Assembly: GCA_963770275.1 (NCBI GenBank)
Contig: CAVYPD010000018.1
Span: 62,001 to 126,000, forward strand
Length of the DNA stretch: 64,000 nucleotides
Source of the DNA: Roseiarcus sp963770275
GTDB taxonomy: Bacteria > Pseudomonadota > Alphaproteobacteria > Rhizobiales > Beijerinckiaceae
Direction of reading: 5' to 3'
The translations under genes were made by a program, and so were the position numbers. Under the pieces are notes generated by a model. It was not told the origin of the DNA. It ran no database searches and worked only from the letters and a program-made list of their open reading frames with translations. Below, in pieces: positions 45,525 to 54,547 of the stretch. Position 1 is the first letter of the stretch. Each line of letters starts with the position of its first letter.

Positions 45525-45660
45525 AGATTCGACTCGCCTTATTCGCAAATCTGAGTCCGTGTGGCGGAGTGTCCGATTCGTACTTGGTTTGTTTTTCCCC
45601 TGATCCTTTCCGGGCGGGCGGCGGCATCGTGTTTGCTCGACAGTCCCGCGGCGGCGCGAT

Positions 45661-46827
45661 ATGAGCGCCGTTTCTGCCCTTCCGGAGCGCTTGGTGACCA
45701 CAACGCCTTCCGTAGCTCGTCAAGACGGCCAGGACGGCGTCGTGCTCGCGCTGGCGGGCGAATGGATCGTCGGCGCCGGACATCAGTTGGAGGAGGCCGG
45801 GGCTTCGCTCCTCTCCTCAGCTCACGACGCAAAACACGTAACCTTTGATCTCGCGGGTCTGCAGCGCATGGACACGGCGGGCGCGTGGTTCATCGATCGC
45901 GCTGAGACCGAACTGGCGGCAGCCGGAGCCAGTGTTTCCTATCGCGGCGAGCAGCCCAAGCACGACATCCTGCTCAAGGAGGCTGGCTACCATCCGCCGG
46001 AGAAATCCACGCGCATTCCTCCGCCCCATAGCGTTGCGCTGCTCTCGGCGGTCGGCGAGACCGTCTACGACTCGGGCGTCGACTTCTTCGACATCGTCGA
46101 CTATCTCGGCGAAATTGTCGTCATGTTCTTGCGTCTCGCCCCACAGCCGTGGCGCTGGCGCTGGACGCCGATGGTGCATCACCTCGAGATGTACGGGCTG
46201 CGCAGCGTGCCGATCATCGTGCTGATCAACTTTTTGGTCGGCGCAATCGTCACTCAGCAGGGTATCTTCCAGCTCACCAGCTTCGGCGCTGCCGACTACG
46301 CCGTCAATCTGGTTGGCGTCCTTGGTTTGCGCGAACTTGGCGTGCTCATGACTTCGATCATGATTGCGGGCCGCACGGGATCGGCGATCACCGCCGAGAT
46401 CGGGTCAATGAAGATGCGCGAGGAGATCGACGCTCTGAAGGTGATGGCGCTCGACCCCCTAGAAGTGTTGATCATCCCGCGGCTGGTCGCGCTGGTTATC
46501 GCTCTGCCGATCCTGACCTTCCTTGCCGACCTGGCGCAAATCGCCGGCGGCCTCCTCGTCAGTTGGCTCTACGCGGGTTTGACGCCGGCAGCGTTTGTGA
46601 CTCGCCTGCAGAACGCAGTGCTGCCCGAGACGTTCCTGGTCGGCATCATCAAGGCGCCGTTCATGGCTATAGTGATCGGCCTGATCGCCGCCACCGAGGG
46701 CATGGAGGTGGGCGGGTCGGCCGAGTTGCTCGGCCGATGCGTGACCTCATCGGTGGTCAAGTCGATCTTCATGGTGATTGTCATGGACGGTTTGTTCGCG
46801 ATGTTCTTCGCTACGGTGGACTATTGA
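45661..46827 (+). CDS. mlaE: STAS-MlaE fusion, lipid ABC transporter permease
   Basis: 388 residues. An N-terminal STAS/MlaB-like domain (about 15-105: VTFDLAGLQRMDTAGAWFID) is fused to an MlaE permease (about 150-388) with the family stretches LINFLVGAIVTQQG, LRELGVLMTSIMIAGRTGSA then ITAEIGSMKMREEIDAL, and VIGLIAATEGMEVGGSAELL. It forms the inner-membrane core of a phospholipid/hydrophobic-compound transporter. Its stop overlaps the ATPase start. Confidence 0.93.
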   Translation: MSAVSALPERLVTTTPSVARQDGQDGVVLALAGEWIVGAGHQLEEAGASLLSSAHDAKHVTFDLAGLQRMDTAGAWFIDRAETELAAAGASVSYRGEQPKHDILLKEAGYHPPEKSTRIPPPHSVALLSAVGETVYDSGVDFFDIVDYLGEIVVMFLRLAPQPWRWRWTPMVHHLEMYGLRSVPIIVLINFLVGAIVTQQGIFQLTSFGAADYAVNLVGVLGLRELGVLMTSIMIAGRTGSAITAEIGSMKMREEIDALKVMALDPLEVLIIPRLVALVIALPILTFLADLAQIAGGLLVSWLYAGLTPAAFVTRLQNAVLPETFLVGIIKAPFMAIVIGLIAATEGMEVGGSAELLGRCVTSSVVKSIFMVIVMDGLFAMFFATVDY

Positions 46828-47690
46828 ACGACCAGACCATCTCACCGCAACCTTCCTCGCCCAACCCTTCTGAGCGCGACGTCGTTATTCGCGTGCGCGA
46901 CCTCAAAGTCGGCTTCGGCGACCACCTGGTGATGGATGGGCTTGATCTCGATCTCTACCGAGGCGAAGTGCTGGGCTTCGTCGGCGCTTCCGGCGCCGGC
47001 AAGTCGGTGCTGACCCGGACAATTCTCGGACTGATACACAAACAGGCGGGAACGATCGAAGTCTTCGGTCACGACATCGACAAGTTGACGCCGCGCGAGC
47101 ATCTCGAAGTCGGCGAGCGATGGGGCGTTCTCTTCCAGGAGGGCGCGCTCTTCTCCAGCTTGACGGTGCGGCAGAACATTCAGGCGCCGATGCGCGAGCA
47201 TCTTGGCCTTTCCCAGGAAACGCTCGACGGCCTTGCGTTGCAGAAGCTTGCGCTCGTCGGCCTTCCCCCGGAAACCGCCGACAAGTTGCCCTCCGAGCTG
47301 TCTGGCGGCATGACCAAGCGCGTTTCGTTGGCAAGGGCGCTCGCGCTCGATCCGGAGATCGTGTTTCTCGACGAGCCAACCTCGGGCCTTGATCCCATTT
47401 CCGCGGGCGATTTCGACGATCTCATCGGCACGCTGCAAAAGACGCTTGGCCTCACGGTTTTCATGGTGACGCACGATCTCGACAGCCTGTTTGCGATCTG
47501 CGACCGGGTTGCGGTTCTTGGGCATAAGAAAGTTATCGCCGCCGGTCCGATCAGCGAGCTCTTGCTTTCCGATGACCCTTGGCTCAAGTCCTATTTCCAC
47601 GGTAAGAGGGGTGTGATCCGCCTCGGGGCGGCCGCCGATCAGCCCGCAGCGCTCGCTGGGGGCGACCGGGCCCAGAACACGAGGCGCTAA
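46824..47690 (+). CDS. mlaF: Lipid ABC transporter ATPase, MlaF-like
   Basis: About 288 residues from TTG 46824, which overlaps the mlaE stop. Walker A is GASGAGKSVL, the Q-loop is GVLFQEGALFSSLTV, the signature is LSGGMTKRVSLARAL and Walker B is IVFLDEPTSGLDP, all MlaF-like. It energises the MlaE permease. The frame is open upstream inside mlaE in a different reading, but family sequence begins only here. Confidence 0.93.
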   Translation: MNDQTISPQPSSPNPSERDVVIRVRDLKVGFGDHLVMDGLDLDLYRGEVLGFVGASGAGKSVLTRTILGLIHKQAGTIEVFGHDIDKLTPREHLEVGERWGVLFQEGALFSSLTVRQNIQAPMREHLGLSQETLDGLALQKLALVGLPPETADKLPSELSGGMTKRVSLARALALDPEIVFLDEPTSGLDPISAGDFDDLIGTLQKTLGLTVFMVTHDLDSLFAICDRVAVLGHKKVIAAGPISELLLSDDPWLKSYFHGKRGVIRLGAAADQPAALAGGDRAQNTRR

Positions 47691-47695
47691 GCACG

Positions 47696-49294
47696 ATGGA
47701 GACGCGCGCCAACTACGTCTTGATCGGCGCCTTCACCTTGGCGGCGGTGGTCGGGGCGTTTCTATTCATTATGTGGATTGCGGGTTACGGATCTTCGGGC
47801 AGTCATCGGACCTTCGAGGTTGTCTTCAAGGGTTCGGTTGCAGGCCTCTCAGCCGGCGCTAATGTCTCGTTCAATGGGATCAAGGTTGGCGAGGTCACGC
47901 ATCTAACTTTCTCACGGAGCGACCCGCATCAGGTCGTCGCCGACATTGATGTCAATTCGGATGCGCCAATCGACAAAAACACTAGGGCGCGTCTTGAGAC
48001 ACAGGGGCTGACCGGAGGCGCAGTCGTCGCTCTCCTCGGCGGCGCCACCGCGGGACCGGCGCTGGTTGCCGAAAATGGCCGACCACCCGTCATCTACGCC
48101 GGACAGTCGGTGCAGCTGCAGGACATTCTGGATAACGTCGCCGCCCTTTCAACCAAAGCCACGACGGTTCTGGATGACGCGGATAAGATCATCGCCGAAA
48201 ACTCCCCGACGATCCATTCGGCGCTCGCGAACGTCGATCAGTTTTCGAAGGCGCTGGCTGATAACTCGGCCGGAGTCGACGCGGCGCTCAAGAGCGTGGG
48301 TGAACTCGGCAAGCAAATCGGGCCGCTGGCGGCGCGCCTGCAAACTCTCTCCGACGATGCCGATCGGCTCGTTCAATCGATCGATACGGACCAGGTTCGT
48401 GCTATCGTAGGGAACGTCCAGGCGATGTCGGCCAAGGGCGTTTCGGTCATCGATCGAGCCGACAAACTTCTTTCCGACAATTCCGATTCCGTTCAGTCGA
48501 CGCTTCACAACGCCGACGTCTTTTCCAAAGCCTTGGCCGACAACGCGCCGAATGTCGACACGACGCTCAAGAACCTGGCCGAGATCAGCAAGACCGTTCA
48601 GCCGGTCGTGGCGCAAATTCAGAGCCTCTCGCAGGATGCGGATCGCCTAATCAAGGCAGTCGAACCAGACCAAATCCACGCGCTCCTCAACAACGCGCAG
48701 ACCTTCAGCCAGGCGCTCGCTGACAGCTCGGACAACGTCAAGGCTCTGATGCGGGACGGGGCAGTCCTCGCCGGTCATCTCAACGATTCTGCGAATCGTC
48801 TGGACACCGCGCTCATCGACGCGGATTCGCTCCTGAAGGCGGTCGACTCACAGAAGATCGCCGGCATCGTCGATTCGGCCAGCGAGGTGGCGCAGACTGT
48901 GCGCCAAAACCGGGGCAACATCGATTCGACGCTCAAGAACTTTTCCGAGATGTCCGCCAAGCTCAACGATTCCGCCGACAAGGTCGATGGTGTTCTGACC
49001 GCCGCGCAAAGCTTCCTTGGCTCGCCTGGCACGAAGGGCGCGGTTGACCGCATCAGCGAGGCGGCGCTTTCGGTCAAGAAACTCGCTGACGATGTTGACT
49101 CGAGGATAAAGGACATTGCGACCGGCCTCAGCCGGTTCACCAATACGGGCCTGCGCGAATACGAGGCGCTAGCCGTTGAGGCGAGGCGGGCGGTCCAAGA
49201 CATTGACGGAGTCGTCCGATCACTCGGACGGAATCCAAGTCAGGTCCTCTTCGGGTCGAGACCGGCGCTGCCCGAGTATCACGGCGGGCAATGA
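47696..49294 (+). CDS. mlaD: MCE/MlaD-like substrate-binding protein with long repeated helical tail
   Basis: 532 residues. An N-terminal membrane anchor (YVLIGAFTLAAVVGAFLFIM) precedes the MCE domain (about 40-120: SVAGLSAGANVSFNGIKVGE, LETQGLTGGAVVALLGG). The remaining 370 residues are helical and internally repetitive: SKALADN-type blocks at about 180 and 273 and an SQALADS block at about 334, each followed by ADRLI/ADSLL and a D-Q/S-Q-K motif. The tail likely forms a long coiled rod or tunnel across the periplasm. It starts five bases after the mlaF stop. Confidence 0.9.
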   Translation: METRANYVLIGAFTLAAVVGAFLFIMWIAGYGSSGSHRTFEVVFKGSVAGLSAGANVSFNGIKVGEVTHLTFSRSDPHQVVADIDVNSDAPIDKNTRARLETQGLTGGAVVALLGGATAGPALVAENGRPPVIYAGQSVQLQDILDNVAALSTKATTVLDDADKIIAENSPTIHSALANVDQFSKALADNSAGVDAALKSVGELGKQIGPLAARLQTLSDDADRLVQSIDTDQVRAIVGNVQAMSAKGVSVIDRADKLLSDNSDSVQSTLHNADVFSKALADNAPNVDTTLKNLAEISKTVQPVVAQIQSLSQDADRLIKAVEPDQIHALLNNAQTFSQALADSSDNVKALMRDGAVLAGHLNDSANRLDTALIDADSLLKAVDSQKIAGIVDSASEVAQTVRQNRGNIDSTLKNFSEMSAKLNDSADKVDGVLTAAQSFLGSPGTKGAVDRISEAALSVKKLADDVDSRIKDIATGLSRFTNTGLREYEALAVEARRAVQDIDGVVRSLGRNPSQVLFGSRPALPEYHGGQ

Positions 49295-49885
49295 TGGGGC
49301 GAAGGGGGGGTGGATCCAGAGGTCAATTGAAATTGGTGGCGGCGAGCATCCTCGCACTCGCGCTGTCGGCGTGTGCGGGCGGACCTCCTCCGACCCTGTA
49401 CGATCTCGCCGCTGCGACGCCACCGCCGGCGCACGCCGTCCGGGCGCAGTTCCGGATCGGCCAGGCGACTGCGACGGCCGACCTCGACAGCGATCACATC
49501 CTGGTCCGCCAATCGCAGACGCTGGCCACGCTCGCTGGCGCTCAGTGGCCCGAGCCGCTGCCTGCGCTTTTCCGCGCGCGGCTAGCGGAAAGTTTTCAGA
49601 ACGCCGGGCTCGCTCGCTGGATCGACGGCCCGGCGGCGAATGCGAATTACGAGGTCGATCTCGACATCCGCGCCTTCGAGCTCGACGCCCAGACGAAGGA
49701 AATCCATGTCGACATCGCCGCGTGGATCGTGTCGCTTGGCAGCGGGCGGATCATGGCGGACCAAATCTTCACCTTGCGGACGCCGGTCGAGTTCGACCGA
49801 CGCTTCACATGTGGCGGCGGCGATGGACCAGGCGGCTTCGACCATCATGACTGAGATCGTCGCGTTCGTCGCCAGGAAGCTCTAA
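49291..49885 (+). CDS. ABC-type transport auxiliary lipoprotein (PqiC/YmbA-like), frameshifted at 3' end
   Basis: Outer-membrane lipoprotein partner of the Mla-type system. The lipobox LSACAGG places the lipidated Cys at about residue 28; PTLYDLAA and FRIGQATATADLDSDHILVR fit the ABC_trans_aux family (PF03886). The first frame ends at 49854 in a Gly-rich tail. The natural end AAAMDQAASTIMTEIVAFVA ending RKL lies in the next frame to 49885, so a one-base error near 49800 is likely. It overlaps the mlaD stop. Confidence 0.8.
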
Positions 49886-49913
49886 CGCCGACGGGGGTCT
49901 CCGTCGCCGGTCC

Positions 49914-50558
49914 TCATGCCCCTGCGCGGAACGCATGCGCCGCTTCTCGCGCATAGAACGCCTTGGCCCTTGTCAGGTCGTCCTGAGTCAGCCCGTGGCC
50001 TGTGGGCAGATCCTCCCGTTCGACACGCGCGCCGGCCGCGGCGAGGGCCGCCGCTAATTTCTCAGCGCTCGACCGCGGAGCCATGGGATCATTCAATCCG
50101 GACAGGATAAGTACGGGAACGCCGGAAAGATCGGGGCTCGGCAAATCCGACAGCGGGGCCATGGCGCGCAACAGGATTGCGCCCGCGAGAGTCTGCGGAT
50201 GCAGCAAGAGAACGGCCGCGGCGATGTTCGCGCCGTTCGAGTAGCCCAACGCCAAAGGTCGATCCAGTCCATAGGCGCGGCGCGCTTCAGCAATGAAACT
50301 GGCGAGTTCGCCCGCTCGGCGCCGCACATCCTCCTCGTCGAACAGACCCTCGCGAAAGCGCCGGAAGAAGCGCGGCATAGCGCCTTCGAGCACATTCCCG
50401 CGAGGGGAGAGGAGCCCAGCGCCGGGCGCAATCTCGCGGCCAAGCGGCACGAGGTCGTTCTCGTCGCCACCCGTGCCATGGAGAAGGAGAACCGGCGGGA
50501 GAGTTGCGTCGGCGCCGGGCTCGAAACGGTGAATATAGGCCAGTTCGGGCGCCATCAC
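49914..50558 (-). CDS. MhqD-like alpha/beta-hydrolase (carboxylesterase)
   Basis: 214-residue phospholipase/carboxylesterase-family hydrolase. The oxyanion stretch LLLHGTGGDENDLVPLGREI, the nucleophile elbow ALGYSNGANIA (Ser about 113), Asp in LSGLNDPMAP and His in LPTGHGLT form the triad. Relatives named MhqD sit beside ring-cleaving dioxygenases. Here the dioxygenase gene is immediately upstream on the same strand, which supports a joint role in degrading or detoxifying quinone-type aromatics. Start 50558; the frame may begin slightly later. Confidence 0.85.
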   Translation of the reverse strand: MMAPELAYIHRFEPGADATLPPVLLLHGTGGDENDLVPLGREIAPGAGLLSPRGNVLEGAMPRFFRRFREGLFDEEDVRRRAGELASFIAEARRAYGLDRPLALGYSNGANIAAAVLLLHPQTLAGAILLRAMAPLSDLPSPDLSGVPVLILSGLNDPMAPRSSAEKLAAALAAAGARVEREDLPTGHGLTQDDLTRAKAFYAREAAHAFRAGA

Positions 50559-50602
50559 CGACTTCCGAGGGGCGTCAGGAATTGCACGGTTCGTCTCATG
50601 GG

Positions 50603-51532
50603 CTAATCGAGCTTCGGCAGCGCGGCTTCGATCGCCGCGCGCCGGCCTTCCAGGAATGGCGGCAGTTTGAGCGCTTTCCCAAGCGAACCGGGCGGTTCAT
50701 CGATGGCGAAGCCGGGCGGATCGGTGGCGATTTCGAACAGCACCCGGCCGGGCTCGCGGAAATAGACCGAGCGAAAGTAGTTGCGGTCCTTCTGCTCGGT
50801 CGTCCGCAGCTGATGATTTTCTGCAAGCTTGCGAACCATCGCCGCTTGCGCCGCGTCGTCGGTTGCCCGAAAGGCGATGTGGTGAACCGAGCCGGCCCCT
50901 TGGCGCGCCGTGAGGAACTCTCCCGCTGTCCTCAGATCGATGATTCCGCCGACGTCTACGTCCGGCGCTTGAAAGCGTTGCGTCGGTCCCTCGCTTCCGC
51001 CGGCGACGAAGCCGAAAATGTCGGTGAGAATGGCCGCGGTCGGGCCCGCTTCAGCCAGCAGCAGGCTCACGCTGTGGAAGCCGCGAATGGAATGTTCCGC
51101 GGGAACGCCGCCCGCGCTCCATCCAGGTTTGGCGTCGACGCCCTTGACGCCGGTCAGCGCTAACCGGGTTCCGTCTTGATCCTTGAACGCGATCGTTGTC
51201 GCCCCGAAGCGCTTCACGGGCGGATCGTGGGCGACGCCCTTCTCGACCAGGCGCTGGGTCCAGTAGCTGATCGCGGCTTCCGGAATGCTGAAGACGGTCT
51301 CCTGAGTCTCTCCGATCCCGAGCCGGCCAGGCGCCGCGCCCTCCCATGCGAAGAAGGTCAAGATCGTGCCCGGATGCCCGGCCGCATCGCCGTAGTACAA
51401 GTGGTAGGAGCTGGGGTCGTCGAAATTGACGGTTTTCTTGACCAGGCGCAGGCCTAGAGTTCCCTCATAGAAATCGAGGTTCCGGCGCGCCGAGCTTGCA
51501 ATGCTGGTCACATGGTGGATGCCGCTCGGCAT
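50603..51532 (-). CDS. Ring-cleaving dioxygenase of the MhqO/glyoxalase (VOC) type
   Basis: 309 residues with two vicinal-oxygen-chelate modules. Metal ligands are visible as His in GIHHVTSIA, His in VHHIAFRAT and Glu in VLFEIATDPPG. KKTVNFDDPSSYHLYYGD and GHPGTILTFF are hallmarks of the MhqA/MhqO hydroquinone dioxygenase-like family. It probably opens hydroquinone-type rings using Fe(II) and O2. It is paired with the MhqD-like hydrolase; together they resemble the quinone-responsive mhq genes of Bacillus. Confidence 0.87.
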   Translation of the reverse strand: MPSGIHHVTSIASSARRNLDFYEGTLGLRLVKKTVNFDDPSSYHLYYGDAAGHPGTILTFFAWEGAAPGRLGIGETQETVFSIPEAAISYWTQRLVEKGVAHDPPVKRFGATTIAFKDQDGTRLALTGVKGVDAKPGWSAGGVPAEHSIRGFHSVSLLLAEAGPTAAILTDIFGFVAGGSEGPTQRFQAPDVDVGGIIDLRTAGEFLTARQGAGSVHHIAFRATDDAAQAAMVRKLAENHQLRTTEQKDRNYFRSVYFREPGRVLFEIATDPPGFAIDEPPGSLGKALKLPPFLEGRRAAIEAALPKLD

Positions 51533-51624
51533 GCGTGTCCCCTTTGCGAGCAGCGACTGTACGCCTTCCCCTGCTGTCGGCCAACTTAGGCCTGAGCGAG
51601 GCCTCGGATCGGTTCGCGACGCGT

Positions 51625-52977
51625 CTAAGCCCGCAGGCGGGTCAAAGCCTCCGTTCGGGTCACGAAGTCGACAACCGGGCCTGCCGCCTCCGATTCGTCA
51701 ATCGCGCGACGAAGGTCGCTCTCGAAGGCGGCCCCGTTGGCCGCCGTGCGTCCCGCTCTTGTCTCAAACATGGCCGCGTCGGCGGCCCCGCTGGCCTTGG
51801 CGCGGTAGAGCGCGGCGTCGGCCAGTCGCACCAACTCGTCCGCCTCGGCGGCGGTCGAGGGAAAGAGGGCAAAGCCGCAGGCGCAGGTCAAACGAACGCC
51901 GAGCGGGGACACATCGAACGGCGTCGCGAATATCGCCCGGATTTCCTGTCCGAGGGCGACCGCCTCGTCGCGCGCGCCGACCCCATTGCAGAGGATGGCG
52001 AATTCGTCGCCGCCGATCCGCGCGGCGGAGCCGCGTCCATCCATCGCCTTGGCGAGCCGGTTGGCGACTTGCCTGAGAATATGGTCTCCGGCCGGATGCC
52101 CATGAGCGTCGTTGATGGGCTTGAAGCCGTCCAGATCGATGAGGCCCAGTGCGAAAGGCTCGCCAGTCTCCTTCCCGACTATGATCCGGTCAGCGAGCAG
52201 GCTCTGAAAGCAGCGTCGGTTGGGCAGCCCGGTCAGATCGTCGGTAAGCGCTATGGTCATCGCCGCCTGCCGCGCTTCCTCGGAGACTCGCTGCTGCTCG
52301 GCGATCACGAACCGTGACCGCACGATCTCGGCGAACATGCGAAAGTGCTCGTCGAGCATCCGGACGATGAAACACGCGGCGATGGCCACCAGCGGCGCGA
52401 GCCCGAGCGTCAGTCCCGAGCCGCGAGCCACGAAGGCAATGATGAGGACGGCGGTCGCGGCGATAACGATCAGATTGGCCTCGCGCGCGATCCTGTTGAG
52501 GCACATTGCGCAAACAGCGGCCACAACCCAGACGGCGAGGAGCGCCAGCGTGAATTCGACCACGCCTCCCTGCCAGGTCGAGATCAGTGTCGCCAGCGCG
52601 AACGCAAACGTCAGCGTCGGCCCGAGCACGCTCGCCGCGCGCACCTTCCGCCGGATGCGGTCGATCGCCTCAAGCTCGACGCCGGCGCGCGCCTTAAACC
52701 ACGAAGACAACCGGAAGACCGACACGGCGATGAGCGCGGTCGGCAGGAGGATGCCGGTGAGGAACGAGCCTGTCGGCGTCGCGCCGAAGAGCGCCAGAGC
52801 CGCAATGATGACGATCCCGTGGACATAGGGGCCAAGGCGCGCCAGCGAACGATATTGCTCGCGCAGCAGCGCGGCGTTGAAGGCCGCCTCGGGCGTGTCC
52901 AAACCGGACGGAGCGCCGCCAGCAGCGACGGCGTTGAAGGGCACACGGCCTTGAGCCATACGGGTGAATCCCGACAT
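51625..52977 (-). CDS. Membrane-bound diguanylate cyclase (GGDEF)
   Basis: 450 residues. Six hydrophobic segments fill the first 215 residues as a membrane sensor, then the GGDEF domain starts at LTDDLTGLPNRR and carries ARIGGDEFAIL near residue 322. It makes cyclic-di-GMP from GTP. The tail ENGAAF-like NGAAFESDLRRAIDESE resembles the linker that leads into an EAL domain in related proteins, but no EAL domain follows, suggesting loss of the phosphodiesterase half. No RxxD inhibitory site is obvious before GGDEF. Confidence 0.9.
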   Translation of the reverse strand: MSGFTRMAQGRVPFNAVAAGGAPSGLDTPEAAFNAALLREQYRSLARLGPYVHGIVIIAALALFGATPTGSFLTGILLPTALIAVSVFRLSSWFKARAGVELEAIDRIRRKVRAASVLGPTLTFAFALATLISTWQGGVVEFTLALLAVWVVAAVCAMCLNRIAREANLIVIAATAVLIIAFVARGSGLTLGLAPLVAIAACFIVRMLDEHFRMFAEIVRSRFVIAEQQRVSEEARQAAMTIALTDDLTGLPNRRCFQSLLADRIIVGKETGEPFALGLIDLDGFKPINDAHGHPAGDHILRQVANRLAKAMDGRGSAARIGGDEFAILCNGVGARDEAVALGQEIRAIFATPFDVSPLGVRLTCACGFALFPSTAAEADELVRLADAALYRAKASGAADAAMFETRAGRTAANGAAFESDLRRAIDESEAAGPVVDFVTRTEALTRLRA

Positions 52978-53251
52978 TCATTGTCGCTTCTGACCGCAAC
53001 TCGGCCTGACGGGGAAGTTTAGCCCCGTTTCGATCCCTCATGGGTTAATCCGATGCCTCAACAATGAGGTTACCGTAGCGGTAGTGAAGTCCGCATCAAC
53101 GGCATGGCTAAATTTTGATGTTTGACGACGAACTTTGAGCCGCGGAGAAGCATCGACTGTTCGCTCGCCCTGCAGCAAGCGGAATCCGCCGCGGATAAGC
53201 GCGGTCAAGCCTTGTCTGAGCAGCGCCGGTTCAACCTAAGCGCGAGTTGGG

Positions 53252-53351
53252 TGCAAGGGAAAGCAAGAAAAACCAAGGAAAAACCCTTGGATTTCCTTGG
53301 ATTCTCTTGGCAGAATCGGGACTTTTCAACGAGTTACGGAGAATCCAAATA
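53252..53351 (+). repeat. Dispersed AT-rich repeat, copy 2
   Basis: Second copy of the element at 38339-38453, here on the plus strand. It has CCAAGGAAAA / CCTTGG words that fold as hairpins (53273-53311), then the 37-base core 53314-53350 starting AATCGGGACTTTTCAA. It lies between the diguanylate cyclase start and the sigma-region-4-like gene. The rest of 52978-53401 holds no gene. Confidence 0.8.
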
Positions 53352-53401
53352 AAAAAATCCGAAGCCCTCTCAACTCGCCTCCCGGGTTGCGAGCCAGACC
53401 G

Positions 53402-53974
53402 TCAGGCGGACATCCAGTTGGCCGCCTCGTCATGCCCCTCCCGCTGCTCCTCGGCCGGGCTTGCCGGATCTTGCGCGCCATCGGCCTCGCCCGGCTCGTC
53501 AGGGGGGATCGCCCCAATCTTTATCAAGTGCGCGTGGGCTGCGGCCGCCATGACCTCGTCGACGCCGAAATTGGCGGCCATGCGGTTGATCTTGTCCATG
53601 AGCTTCTTGCGCGCTTCATCGTCATAGACCTGGTGGCCGACGGCGACCGTCTGGTAACGGTCGAGCCGATCGAGCACCTTCAAATAGGGCGTAATGGCGC
53701 TGACATCGCCCGCGGCGACCGCTTCGGCCGCGAGCTGCATCAGCGGCGCGAGACGGTCCAATTGCAGCTTCGCATGATCCGCGCCGCTGTCGACCGCCCT
53801 TTTCTGCAAGACCTCGGACACGATCTGCCGGATGCGCTCGCGGCTCACGCTTTCCTCGCCCGCAATCTCCTCATAGCTTGCGCCTTCCCTTAAGCGGGCG
53901 AAGATCCGCTTCCGCCGCGCCATCTTGCCGAGCGCGCCCAATTGCCGCCGCACCGGCGCCATCCCCTGAACCAT
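53402..53974 (-). CDS. Sigma-70 region 4-like DNA-binding protein of unknown role
   Basis: 190 residues. An N-terminal helix-turn-helix (ARLREGASYEEIAGEESVSR, ERIRQIVSEVLQKR) resembles sigma region 4. The middle part is helical (LAPLMQLAAEAVAAGDVSAI, LKVLDRLDRYQTVAVGHQVY) and the C-terminus acidic. Similar proteins occur in many Rhizobiales genomes, often in accessory DNA. No region 2 is present, so it is not a complete sigma factor. A start at 53974 or slightly downstream is possible. Confidence 0.65.
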   Translation of the reverse strand: MVQGMAPVRRQLGALGKMARRKRIFARLREGASYEEIAGEESVSRERIRQIVSEVLQKRAVDSGADHAKLQLDRLAPLMQLAAEAVAAGDVSAITPYLKVLDRLDRYQTVAVGHQVYDDEARKKLMDKINRMAANFGVDEVMAAAAHAHLIKIGAIPPDEPGEADGAQDPASPAEEQREGHDEAANWMSA

Positions 53975-54289
53975 CCGAATTCCTTCCGTGACCGTTTTGC
54001 CGCTTTAAGGGAAAACGCCACAGAATAGCATATATTCGGAAAATCGTAAATACAAGATTGCGGAAATCTGGTTTTCGCCACGCTGGTCACCCGCGCCGGC
54101 TTTTGCAGCGGCGCTCGCTTCTATGTGAGCAGCGCGGAAATTGACTTGCCACTCAAAACTGGTGTGCTATCTCCACCTCTCGCTGGGGCATTCCGCTGGC
54201 GTGCGGAGCCTAAGTTGGATCTCGGCCCGGGCTTGGCTTTCCTCGGACGAAGGTCGGTGCTGTGGCCTCGGACCAATGGGTTGTAAAAA
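53975..54289. other. AT-richer intergenic region
   Basis: Contains an AT-rich stretch at 54015-54070 (promoter-like for the minus-strand gene) and no frame with family features. Confidence 0.4.
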
Positions 54290-54547
54290 ATGAATCGGAA
54301 TAAGAAACAAACTAATCAAGAGGAGGGGGTTAGCAAATTTCGACCACTCGATAATGCCGATCCAAGAGATGGCGTACGTTTAATAAGGGCTTTTCTTGAG
54401 ATTAAGGAACCGACGTGGCGCGAGAAATTAATCCATTTGGCTGAAGACTTGGCGAAAGCATCATCCGATCGCCTTGGGCCTGCAGAGGTAGAAGAGAACC
54501 ACAAACGCGCATTCGGTGGTTTCGACATTCTTGCGAATCCCCACTGA
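54290..54547 (+). CDS. Small protein of unknown function
   Basis: 85 residues starting MNRNKKQTNQEEGVSKFRPL, with a helical centre (VRLIRAFLEIKEPTWREKLI). The composition is lower in GC than its neighbours, suggesting recent acquisition. The AFLEIKEP-REKLI pattern is slightly like the C-terminus of small phage-type repressors, but no DNA-binding motif is present. No strong ribosome-binding site precedes it. Confidence 0.4.
   Translation: MNRNKKQTNQEEGVSKFRPLDNADPRDGVRLIRAFLEIKEPTWREKLIHLAEDLAKASSDRLGPAEVEENHKRAFGGFDILANPH

Noticed and set aside
38339..53351. Genomic island bounded by the inverted dispersed repeat
   Set aside because: The 15 kb between the copies holds ordinary chromosomal-type genes (mla, LpxH-like, SDR) and no integrase or composition shift, so an island is not supported.
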